Source: Sinomonas mesophila
GTDB lineage: Bacteria > Actinomycetota > Actinomycetes > Actinomycetales > Micrococcaceae
Assembly (NCBI RefSeq): GCF_001999765.1
Contig: NZ_KV908329.1
Location: 1-34,752 of the forward strand
DNA: 34,752 nt
Direction of reading: 5' to 3'
The notes beneath the pieces are model-generated. The model was not told where the DNA came from. It ran no database searches and was given only the letters and a program-made list of their open reading frames with translations. The position numbers and the translations under genes are program-made. Positions 7,634 to 14,021 of the stretch are shown here, piece by piece; positions within the stretch are counted from its first letter, which is position 1, and each line of letters opens with the position of its first letter.

Positions 7634-8577
7634 GCTGCGGATCCTCCTGGGGGAAGCAGGGTGCGGATGTACTTCTGGTTCGTGGCGCAGACGCCGAGGC
7701 TGTCGCCGCCGTAGTGCTCGGCGAGGATGATGCCGCTAAAGCCGAGGGCGACGGCGTCGCGGAACACCTGACGGTAGTTGATGAGGCCCATCTCCATGGT
7801 CGAGGGTGCTGAGGTGGCCCAGCTGCCGTCCGCGGCCTCGTCCCGGGTGTAGTTCTTCACGTGCCAGTAGTTGGTGTAGGGCAGGGTCTTGTCGAAGATC
7901 GTGCGCCAGTCCTCGACCGGGCGGTGCAGCCGGATGAGGTTCGCGACGTCGGGGTTGAGGCCCACGTTGTCGAGCCCGACGTCCTCGATGAAGCGCACGG
8001 CGCTGTCCGCGGTGCCGAGGTAGGTGTCCTCGTACATCTCGAGCGACATGACGAGGCCCACGTCCGCGGCGTGCTTGCCGAGCTCGCGGATGCGGCCGAC
8101 GGCGGTGTCCCACACCTCGCGGTCGTCCGGGTCCTGCGGGCCCTGGGCCGTCCAGAACCAGAGGGCGCGGCGCTGGGCCTCGCTGAAGGGCTGGTGCAGG
8201 CCGGTCGAGAAGACCTGCATGCCCCATTCGGCGGCGGCGTCGATGGTCCGGTGGGCGTACTCGAGGTTGCGCTCCTCGTGGCCGGGCATGATGACGCTCT
8301 GCCGCTGGAGGTGCACGGACGGGACGCCGACGCCGTGGGCCTTGGCGATGGCGAGGAATTCGTCGCGGCGGGCCGGCTCGAGGTCGGCGGGGCGGACGTG
8401 GCTGTCGGCGAGTTCCGCGAGCGTGAAGCCGACGTCGGCGACCTGGGCGAACATGTCGTCCCAGACCTCGGCGGGGGCGTCGTGCATCGCGACGCCCTTT
8501 GCGTCCACGGGCCGGAATCCGTGGAGGCAGGTCGCGATGGGCCACGTGGCGGCTGTGTAGGCGGGTTCCGTCGGCAT
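7630..8577 (-). CDS. Sugar isomerase/epimerase-like TIM-barrel protein
   Basis: Xylose-isomerase-like TIM barrel (AP_endonuc_2 family), 315 residues, first gene of the five-gene operon. The start is the ATG at 8577 with ACGGAG 6 nt upstream; a further in-frame start at 8625 would lie only a few bases from the predicted -10 box. Metal-binding and active-site features of the family are visible: VMSLEMYED (Glu at the end of a strand), VGLNPDVANLIRLHRP (Asp), YWHVKNYTRD (His) and GIILAEHYGGDS (Glu). Enzymes of this family convert ketoses, hydroxypyruvate, inosose or act as dehydratases. Together with two dehydrogenases and an organic-anion transporter it points to catabolism of an unusual sugar, polyol or sugar acid. 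The substrate cannot be named from sequence alone. Confidence 0.85.
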   Translation of the reverse strand: MPTEPAYTAATWPIATCLHGFRPVDAKGVAMHDAPAEVWDDMFAQVADVGFTLAELADSHVRPADLEPARRDEFLAIAKAHGVGVPSVHLQRQSVIMPGHEERNLEYAHRTIDAAAEWGMQVFSTGLHQPFSEAQRRALWFWTAQGPQDPDDREVWDTAVGRIRELGKHAADVGLVMSLEMYEDTYLGTADSAVRFIEDVGLDNVGLNPDVANLIRLHRPVEDWRTIFDKTLPYTNYWHVKNYTRDEAADGSWATSAPSTMEMGLINYRQVFRDAVALGFSGIILAEHYGGDSLGVCATNQKYIRTLLPPGGSAA

Positions 8578-8631
8578 GGTGCTCCGTTGCAGTTTAGATT
8601 CAGGGCCGCCTGTGAAGCGGCTCACGAAAAG

Positions 8632-8659
8632 ATCCTATAGGAAATATAGTTGAGGTCAA
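8632..8659 (-). promoter_or_regulatory. Promoter with palindromic operator for the isomerase operon
   Basis: Minus-strand -35 TTGACC (8654-8659), 16-bp spacer and -10 TAGGAT (8632-8637). The perfect 10-bp palindrome TCCTATAGGA (8633-8642) covers the -10 box, a position where a repressor would block polymerase. The regulator is not encoded beside the operon. Confidence 0.55.
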
Positions 8660-8713
8660 GGGGATGGTGATCTCGGCCGGCTGATCTCCGCCAGCTATGT
8701 CCTCAGCAAAACC

Positions 8714-8773
8714 TGCTGCCCTGAGCCGCTTCTCCTTGCGTAATTCACCAAGGAGAAGCGGCTCAGGGCAGCA
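8714..8773. terminator. Perfect 25-bp inverted repeat
   Basis: Two 25-bp arms (8714-8738 and 8749-8773) are exact complements around a 10-nt AT-rich loop (CGTAATTCAC). Read on the minus strand the stem is followed by GGTTTTG, so it can act as a second terminator downstream of the carboxylate-amine ligase gene, insulating the operon promoter at 8632-8659. The arm length and perfection are unusual for a terminator. Confidence 0.6.
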
Positions 8774-8840
8774 CATGTTTGGCGACATCAGTCTGTCGTG
8801 CCTTCGCCCTTGGGAGCTGCGTCAGGGTAACAGGGCATGG

Positions 8841-8870
8841 AAAGAGCCGGCCCACGGGGACCGGCTCCTT
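8841..8870 (-). terminator. Terminator of the carboxylate-amine ligase gene
   Basis: On the minus strand GAGCCGG pairs with CCGGCTC, extended by three inner pairs including one G-T wobble, closing a loop of 4 nt, and is followed by TCTTTCC. It begins about 20 bp after the gene's stop. Confidence 0.7.
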
Positions 8871-8890
8871 CCCATGCCTGCTCGGCCTGC

Positions 8891-10033
8891 CTACCGCTCG
8901 GGCTCCCAGAGGGCGGTGGGCCGGCCGCCGTCGTCCCACCCGTCGTCGTGCGCATGGGTTGCCTCGACCGCGGCGGCGACGACGTCGGCCATCCCCCCGC
9001 CGCCGAGGGCGGCCTCGCGCTGGACGCGCTCGCCCGACCCGCGGGCGAGCAGGGCCTCGAGCGCCGCGGTTGCCCCGTCGAGCTCGCCCGAGTCGCGCAG
9101 CGCGTCCTCGATGTGCGCCATGAACGCGGCGATGGCGTCGGCGGCCGGGACGGGCCGGCGCTCGGCCGGGTGGACGAGGACGCCGTTGAGCCCGGAGCGG
9201 CTGGCCCGCCAGGAGGCGAGCCGCACGATCGGCGTCGGGGTCCCGAGCGGATCGACGCCCTGCCCCGCCTCGCGGGCGGCGGTCTCGACGAGGCCGCGCA
9301 CGAGGACCGCGAGGAGCGCGGAGTCGGCGGCATTGAGGCACACGTCGGCAACGCGGGTCTCGACAGTGGGGTTGTTGCGCGAGAGGCGCGCGTCGAAGTA
9401 CATCATGCCCTCGTCGAAGATCCCGCCCGTGCCGATGAGATCTGCCACGAGCGCCCGGTAGGCGGCCTCGGTGCCCAGCACGTCCAGGGGCCCGGACGTG
9501 GGCCAGCGGTTCCACGCCTGCGTGCGGAAGCTCGCATAGCCAGTGTTGGCCCCGTGCCAGAACGGGGAGTTGGCGCTGAGCGCGATGAGCAGCGGCAGCC
9601 AGTCGCGGATGCGGTCGAGGATCTCCACGCCCTCCTGCGGCGACTCGATCGCGACGTGCACGTGGAGGCCGCACGTGAGCTGCTCATGGGACGTGATGCG
9701 GAACTGCTCGGCCAGCGCGACGTATCGCTCCCCCGGGCTCAGGTGCGTGGCGGCGCTCCTGGGCGAGGTGGCGAGGGCGGCGATACGGGCCCCGACCTGG
9801 CGCGCGGCGCGGTCGACGGCGTGGCGCCCCTGGTGGAGCTGGCCGAGGATCTGTTCGTGGGTGAGGCAGGGCGACGTCTGGATCTCGATCTGCTCGAGCT
9901 TGAACTCGTGCGTGGCATCCTGGGGGCGCCCCATGATGGCGAGCATGTGCGCGGCGCGCGGGAGCGGTTCACCGCTCACCGGATCCACGATGAGCAGTTC
10001 CTCTTCGACGCCGAAGGTGCGCATGGGCGCCAT
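8891..10033 (-). CDS. Carboxylate-amine ligase, glutamate-cysteine ligase family 2 (YbdK-like)
   Basis: ATP-dependent ligase of the GCS2 family, related to E. coli YbdK and actinobacterial EgtA-like proteins, joining a carboxylate (often glutamate) to an amine. FGVEEELLIVD near the N-terminus supplies metal-binding glutamates, then FKLEQIEIQTSP, the LTCGLHVHVAI block, LSANSPFWHGANTGYASFR and VETRVADVCLNAADS, all characteristic. About 380 residues, normal. The start is uncertain: ATG at 10033 (MAPMRTFGVEEE) or 10024, or a GTG at 10060; none has a clear ribosome-binding site. It ends before tandem hairpins and lies 27-54 bp after azlD, depending on start, so it may be cotranscribed with azlCD. 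The physiological product is unknown; a role in low-molecular-weight thiols or ergothioneine is possible but not shown. Confidence 0.9.
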   Translation of the reverse strand: MAPMRTFGVEEELLIVDPVSGEPLPRAAHMLAIMGRPQDATHEFKLEQIEIQTSPCLTHEQILGQLHQGRHAVDRAARQVGARIAALATSPRSAATHLSPGERYVALAEQFRITSHEQLTCGLHVHVAIESPQEGVEILDRIRDWLPLLIALSANSPFWHGANTGYASFRTQAWNRWPTSGPLDVLGTEAAYRALVADLIGTGGIFDEGMMYFDARLSRNNPTVETRVADVCLNAADSALLAVLVRGLVETAAREAGQGVDPLGTPTPIVRLASWRASRSGLNGVLVHPAERRPVPAADAIAAFMAHIEDALRDSGELDGATAALEALLARGSGERVQREAALGGGGMADVVAAAVEATHAHDDGWDDGGRPTALWEPER

Positions 10034-10087
10034 TGTGTCAGGTAGGGGCGGGAGTGGCACGTGGGACGCGGGGGATGCCGGCGCCGG

Positions 10088-10420
10088 CTACGGCAGGGGC
10101 ACGGCGTTCGCGAGCACGAGGCACACGCCCGTCCCCGCGGCGATGCTCACGACGGCGTTGCGCCGCCAGAGGTGGGCCCCGACCGTCGCCGCGAGTCCGG
10201 CGATCTCGGGGATGCCGCGGCCGTGGCCCCCGAGGTCGATGGCGAAGACGCACGACGCCGCCAGGATCGCGACGGCGCCGAGCGGCATCCAGCGGCCCAG
10301 GTCGGCGAGGAAGGCGGAGTCCCTCAGGAAGCCGACCATGAGGAACGGGAGCGCGCGCAGGCCCACAGTGATGGCGACGGCGGCCGCGAGCGCCGTCAGG
10401 AGGTAGCCGGGGTCAGGCAC
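10088..10420 (-). CDS. azlD: Branched-chain amino-acid export subunit AzlD
   Basis: Small membrane subunit (110 residues) of the AzlCD/BrnFE two-component exporter for branched-chain amino acids and methionine. Four hydrophobic segments are visible, with the family block LRALPFLMVGF after the first and WMPLGAVAILAASCVFAI in the second; a long third segment (AVVSIAAGTGVCLVLANAV) ends the protein. Its start overlaps the end of azlC by 8 bp, indicating coupled translation and a 1:1 complex. It is controlled presumably by the divergent Lrp/AsnC regulator, the arrangement known for brnFE of Corynebacterium and azlCD of Bacillus. Confidence 0.9.
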   Translation of the reverse strand: MPDPGYLLTALAAAVAITVGLRALPFLMVGFLRDSAFLADLGRWMPLGAVAILAASCVFAIDLGGHGRGIPEIAGLAATVGAHLWRRNAVVSIAAGTGVCLVLANAVPLP

Positions 10421-11198
10421 GGTGCGCCGCCTCGAGGGCTTCGGGCGAGGGCTCGACGGCGGCGCGCCCGACGGCGTCCGGCTCGCCTAAGCCGGGCTCG
10501 CCCTTCGCGCGGCGGCGCGCGAGGCGGTGGCGGACGACGAGCGCCGCCGTGAACGCGCCCATGGCGGCGAGGAGCATCGACCCCGGCACGAAGGCCTGCG
10601 CGGCGACGGCCGTGCCGATCGCGAGGCCGAGGGTCGTCCAGTCGCGGCTCTCGCGGACGGCGTCGACCGTAAGGACCGTGAAGAGGGCCGTGAGGACGAA
10701 GTCCATCCCCTCGAGCCCGGCCAGCAGCGTCGAGCCCACGAGGCCGCCTGCGAGCGCGCCGAGCGCCCACGAGGCGTGCAGCCCGGCCTGGGTCCACAGG
10801 ATCCGGCGGCTCGAGAGCGCGGCAGGGTCCTTCGCCGTCGTGAGCGCGTAGGCCTCGTCGCACAGCGCGAACACGCTGTACGCCTTCCCGAGCCGGCCCG
10901 TGACCCGGTGCAGTGGGAACGTGAGCCCGTAGAAGAGGTGGCGCGAGTTGACGAGGAAGGTCGTGAGCACGATGGCCCCGATCGGCGCCCCGGCGGCGAG
11001 CATGCCCACGAGGATGAACTCGACCGAGCCGGCGAACAGCGCCGCCGAGAGGACCGGCGCAACCCACCACGCGAAGCCGTAGCCCGTGGTGAGGACGCCG
11101 AAGCCGATGCCGAGGGCGAAGAGCCCCGCCCAGATGACGCCGGCGTCGCCCGCCGCGGCGGCGAGGTGAGGCGCCCGCTGCCCCCTGCTGATTCCCAT
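10413..11198 (-). CDS. azlC: Branched-chain amino-acid exporter AzlC
   Basis: Large subunit (261 residues) of the AzlCD exporter. It has about seven to eight membrane helices; the segment FAGSVEFILVGMLAAGAPIGAIVLTTFLVNSRHLFYGL is the family hallmark (core LVNSRHLFYG), followed by DEAYAL. The C-terminal 35 residues after RHRLARRRAK are a hydrophilic, acidic tail not needed for the fold. No Shine-Dalgarno precedes the ATG; a TACCCT -10-like box ends 6 nt before it, so the mRNA may be leaderless. Divergent from an Lrp/AsnC regulator across 80 bp that hold nested palindromes. Exporting excess Leu, Ile, Val or Met is the likely role. Confidence 0.92.
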   Translation of the reverse strand: MGISRGQRAPHLAAAAGDAGVIWAGLFALGIGFGVLTTGYGFAWWVAPVLSAALFAGSVEFILVGMLAAGAPIGAIVLTTFLVNSRHLFYGLTFPLHRVTGRLGKAYSVFALCDEAYALTTAKDPAALSSRRILWTQAGLHASWALGALAGGLVGSTLLAGLEGMDFVLTALFTVLTVDAVRESRDWTTLGLAIGTAVAAQAFVPGSMLLAAMGAFTAALVVRHRLARRRAKGEPGLGEPDAVGRAAVEPSPEALEAAHRA

Positions 11199-11204
11199 AC
11201 AGCA

Positions 11205-11270
11205 AGGGTAGGAAAATCATGGAGCACTTTGATTGCCACTTCTTGCACCTGCAACCAAGTAGGCGCAATC
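11205..11270. promoter_or_regulatory. azlC/Lrp divergent promoter with nested operator
   Basis: The azlC side has TACCCT (11205-11210 on the minus strand) 6 nt before the start codon. Further out lies the palindrome TTGCA-CC-TGCAA (11243-11254) nested inside a wider inverted pair GATTGC (11231-11236) and GCAATC (11265-11270), nearly concentric. Lrp/AsnC proteins bind such symmetric arrays, so autoregulation and control of azlCD are likely. Confidence 0.5.
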
Positions 11271-11278
11271 ATCAAGGG

Positions 11279-11719
11279 GTGGATTCCCTCGACCGAGCAA
11301 TTCTTGACCACCTCCAACAAGACGGCCGCCTGACCAACCAGGAGCTGGCCGCCCGCGTGGGCCTCACGCCGGCCCCCTGCCTGCGCCGCGTGCGGCGCCT
11401 CGAGGCGGACGGCGTCATCACCGGCTACACCGCGACGGTGGATCCGGCGGCGCTCGGCCGCGGCTTCGAGGTCATCATCCACGCCGAGCTCGTCGCCAAG
11501 GACCTCCCAACGGTCGAGTCCTTCGAGCGGCGGCTCGCGGCGATGGAAGAGGTGGCCGAGCTGCGCCGCATGTTCGGCATCCCCGACTACGTGATCCGGG
11601 TTCAGACGGCCGATTCCGAGGCGTACGAGCGCTGGCTCACGACCCAGCTCCTGGGCGACCCGGCGATCGCCCGCGTGGACTCGCGCATCACGATGAAGCT
11701 GCTCAAGCTCCGGCGCTGA
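11279..11719 (+). CDS. Lrp/AsnC-family transcriptional regulator
   Basis: Feast/famine regulator of 146 residues when started at the GTG at 11279. That start gives the usual opening DSLDRAILDHLQQDGRLTNQELAARV; an in-frame ATG at 11219 would add 20 unconserved residues and run through the operator, so it is rejected. Residues 1-60 form the AsnC helix-turn-helix (LTPAPCLRRVRRLEADGVI) and the rest the RAM effector domain (FGIPDYVIRVQTADSEAYERWL). Divergent orientation to azlCD matches known Lrp-brnFE pairs, where the regulator activates export when branched-chain amino acids or methionine accumulate. An AAGG is only 1-2 nt from the GTG, too close for an ordinary ribosome-binding site. The degenerate SMR gene begins right at its stop codon. 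Confidence 0.9.
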   Translation: MDSLDRAILDHLQQDGRLTNQELAARVGLTPAPCLRRVRRLEADGVITGYTATVDPAALGRGFEVIIHAELVAKDLPTVESFERRLAAMEEVAELRRMFGIPDYVIRVQTADSEAYERWLTTQLLGDPAIARVDSRITMKLLKLRR

Positions 11720-12034
11720 CGCCTGGATCGTCCTTGTCCTCTCCGGCGTCCTCGAGGCCGTGTGGGCCACGGCCCTCGGCAAGTCGGAGGGACTCACCCG
11801 CCTGTGGCCCACGGTCGTGTTCTTCATCGCGATCCTCGCGAGCATGGCGCGCCTCGGGTTCGCCATGCGCGAGCTCCCCCTCGGAACCTCCTACGCCGTC
11901 TGGGTCGGGATCGGGGCCGTGCTCACCGTTGTGTACGCGATGGCCACCGGCGACGAGGCCGTCTCGGCGCTCAAGGTGCTCTGTTCCTCGCGATGATCGT
12001 CGGCGGCGTCGTGGGGCTCAAGGCGATCCACTGA
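11720..12034 (+). pseudogene. SMR-family multidrug efflux protein, degenerate copy 1
   Basis: Remnant of a small multidrug resistance transporter (SugE/EmrE type, about 105 residues, four helices). The frame reads AWIVLVLSGVLEAVWATALG (helix 1 with the catalytic Glu), then LGFAMRELPLGTSYAVWVGIGA (helix 2-3 signature) and VYAMATGDEAVSALKVL. The start codon is gone: the codon before AWIV is GAC and directly abuts the stop of the Lrp gene. Near 11980 the frame shifts (one base lost or two gained), after which FLAMIVGGVVGLKAIH continues to TGA in another frame; the uninterrupted frame stops at 11996. Two independent lesions argue for real decay. A second damaged copy lies at 18319-18547 on the same strand. 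Confidence 0.85.
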
Positions 12035-12063
12035 GGGCTCCCCGGCTGACCGCATCCTGTACG

Positions 12064-12798
12064 TCAGATCAGGAGCTGTGAAGCCCTTTCGCGGATCTTC
12101 TGCGCAGACTTTTGCAGTGTCTGGATGGTGAGTTTCTTGTGGTCCTCGGGTATGCGCGATTCAGGGCCAGCGGAGGTAAGTACTGACAGGCTCTTTCGGG
12201 CAGTGATGATGGGGACGCTGCACGCCCACACGCCCTCGTCGATTTCGGAGTTGCTAGTGGCATATCCCTGGGCAAGGTAGGCATCCAGTTGGGCTTGGCT
12301 CAGGTGCGCCGGGAGGAGCCGTTCTCGGGTGTCGGCCGGGAGAAGAGCAAGGGCCATTTTCCCGGATGCCCCTCTCCCCAGAGGCGTGGAGCGCCCGGGC
12401 TGGATCGTGAAGCGCATGGGCCGGTCGTATTCGGCGAGTTCAGTGCAGACGAGGTGATCGCCGGCGAGCTGCTGGAGCATGACGGTCTCGCCGAGGGTGT
12501 CGGAGGCTTCCCGCAGCATCGGGCCGGCGATCCGCGCGAGTGGATTCGAGAGCTGGGCCGCGCGCGCCAGGGGTATGACCCGGGCAGTGGGGTGGTAGTG
12601 CCCGGGCTTTCCCTCTTCGACGAGGTCCAGGTCCTTGAGCAGGGCGAGGTACCGATAGGTGCTGGGCGTGGTGGCCCCGATCAGTGCGGACATTTCCGGA
12701 ACCGACAGCTCGGTACGCTCGGCCGAGAACTGGAAGAGCAGGTTCAGCACCTTCTTGGAGCTGCTCGACGTGCCGTTGTCGCCCTTGGCGCCAGCCAT
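12064..12798 (-). CDS. IclR-family transcriptional regulator
   Basis: Regulator of 244 residues with the IclR architecture: N-terminal winged helix (residues about 12-75; LSVPEMSALIGATTPSTYRYLALLKDLDLV) and C-terminal ligand-binding domain (from about 90; ASDTLGETVMLQQLAGDHLVC, STPLGRGASGKMALALL, GYATSNSEIDEGVWACSVPI). Strong ribosome-binding site AGGAGG 7 nt before the ATG. It is adjacent to an aromatic-acid decarboxylase/hydroxylase operon, and IclR proteins commonly control such pathways with an aromatic intermediate as effector. Its own promoter contains TATCA-N5-TGATA, matching the layout of the two palindromes upstream of the hydroxylase and MFS genes, so it is the likely regulator of all three. 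Whether it represses or activates is not shown. Confidence 0.9.
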   Translation of the reverse strand: MAGAKGDNGTSSSSKKVLNLLFQFSAERTELSVPEMSALIGATTPSTYRYLALLKDLDLVEEGKPGHYHPTARVIPLARAAQLSNPLARIAGPMLREASDTLGETVMLQQLAGDHLVCTELAEYDRPMRFTIQPGRSTPLGRGASGKMALALLPADTRERLLPAHLSQAQLDAYLAQGYATSNSEIDEGVWACSVPIITARKSLSVLTSAGPESRIPEDHKKLTIQTLQKSAQKIRERASQLLI

Positions 12799-12817
12799 CC
12801 CTACCTCCTCAGATTGT

Positions 12818-12832
12818 TATCAGATAATGATA
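12818..12832. promoter_or_regulatory. Putative autoregulatory operator of the IclR gene
   Basis: TATCA (12818-12822) and TGATA (12828-12832) form an inverted repeat with 5-bp spacing overlapping a -10-like TATCAT on the minus strand. Extended to TTATCAGATAATGATAC it agrees at 12 of 17 positions with TTCTCAGATTCTGAGAA at 18213-18229. Confidence 0.5.
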
Positions 12833-12865
12833 CGTCGCTTGCAGCTATCGGAAAACGAGACCTCA

Positions 12866-12896
12866 GAGGGCCCGACGCCGCCGACGCCGGGCCCTC
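12866..12896 (-). terminator. Terminator of the decarboxylase operon
   Basis: GAGGGCCCG (12866-12874) pairs with CGGGCCCTC (12888-12896) around a 13-nt loop; on the minus strand the stem is followed by a short T run (CGTTTTCC). It follows the amidohydrolase stop by 12 bp and partly overlaps the promoter region of the IclR gene. Confidence 0.7.
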
Positions 12897-12908
12897 GGGT
12901 GGGGCCGA

Positions 12909-13952
12909 CTAGATCTTGAAGACCCGCGTTGCGATGCCCTCGAAGAACTGGAACTTCTCCTGGTCCGAGATGGGGAGGTTGTCCAAACCCGCCACCTCGC
13001 TGGGCTCGTACTGGTACGGGTAGTCCATCGCGTACATGACGCGGTCGGCGCCGACCATACGCCGGACGAACAGGACCTCCTCCTGCCACGGCATGCCGCT
13101 CGTGGTGTACCAGACGTTCTCCTTCAGGTACTCGGAGGGCTTCTTGGGCAGGGGCTTGACGTGTGCGTAGCGTCCGGTGGCGATCTGCTTCGAGTACATG
13201 TAGTCGATGCGGTTCAGCCAGAACGGCAGCGCCTCGCCGAGGTGCCCGACGACGATCTTCAGGTCGGGGAACTTCTCGAAGATGCCCGAGACGACCAGTC
13301 TCAGCAGGTGCAGACCGGTTTCGACGCCGAAGCCGTAGATCGATCCGTCCAGGCCGCGGTCGTGGAAAGGCTTGAACAGTCCCTTCGACGGTCCGTTCGG
13401 GTGCAGGTAGACGGGCACATCCAGCGCCTCGGCGGCCTCGTAGAACGAGAGGAAGTGCGGGGAGTCGGTGTACTCGTCGCGCACGTGCGAGTTCAGGATG
13501 GCGCCCTTGAAGCCCAGGTCCTTCACCGCGCGGGTCAGCTCCTCGGCGCCGGCGTCCGTCGCCGTGAAGGGCACGGCGGCCAGCCCGGAGAATCGGGTGG
13601 GGTGGTCGGCGATGACCTTCGCCATCGCATCGTTCGAGCGCTGCGACAGCCACGTCGCCTCCCGGGCCGGCAGCGGGTTGGTCCCCGGTGAGGTCAGCGA
13701 GAGGAGCTGGTGGTCGACGCCGGCCGCGTCCATCTCCTGCAGGCGCGTGTCGGTGTCGGTCAGGCGCCGGCGCACCGACTCGGGGCGTTCGCCGTCGGCC
13801 AGGGCGTAGTAGCCCATGAGGCTCATGAAGCTCGGGTCGTCCTGGGGGTAGTCGGACAGGAAGTTCTTGTAGACGTCGAACATCTCCGGGCAGCCCCAGC
13901 CCTCCTCCACGGCGATCCGGCGGTATGGCTTCTTCGATGCTTCCTGGGTCAT
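12909..13952 (-). CDS. Amidohydrolase-family (hydroxy)benzoate decarboxylase-like protein
   Basis: Metal-dependent TIM-barrel enzyme of the Amidohydro_2 family (PF04909), 347 residues, in the branch containing gamma-resorcylate, 2,3-dihydroxybenzoate and 5-carboxyvanillate decarboxylases. AVEEGWG near the N-terminus gives the first metal ligand (Glu 16 or 17), YLHPNG gives His 184, VVGHLGEALPFWLNRID gives His 237, and YAMDYPY gives Asp 310, the usual set for a single-metal decarboxylase. In place of the EEH of gamma-resorcylate decarboxylase it has EEG, as some relatives do. It lies 69 bp after the FAD hydroxylase gene on the same strand. Likely reaction: nonoxidative decarboxylation of a hydroxylated benzoate to a phenol, which the hydroxylase then oxidises. 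The exact substrate is inference. Confidence 0.85.
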   Translation of the reverse strand: MTQEASKKPYRRIAVEEGWGCPEMFDVYKNFLSDYPQDDPSFMSLMGYYALADGERPESVRRRLTDTDTRLQEMDAAGVDHQLLSLTSPGTNPLPAREATWLSQRSNDAMAKVIADHPTRFSGLAAVPFTATDAGAEELTRAVKDLGFKGAILNSHVRDEYTDSPHFLSFYEAAEALDVPVYLHPNGPSKGLFKPFHDRGLDGSIYGFGVETGLHLLRLVVSGIFEKFPDLKIVVGHLGEALPFWLNRIDYMYSKQIATGRYAHVKPLPKKPSEYLKENVWYTTSGMPWQEEVLFVRRMVGADRVMYAMDYPYQYEPSEVAGLDNLPISDQEKFQFFEGIATRVFKI

Positions 13953-14021
13953 GGTGTCCTCTTCGTCTTTCTTCGGGTCTGTTCGTCGGGGTGGGTCTGG
14001 CTCGGGATGGGGCCGGCCGGC

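Noticed and set aside
10487-11866. Minus-strand frame of 459 codons across azlC and the Lrp gene
   Set aside because: Ends in Ser/Arg strings antiparallel to known genes and crosses a divergent promoter.
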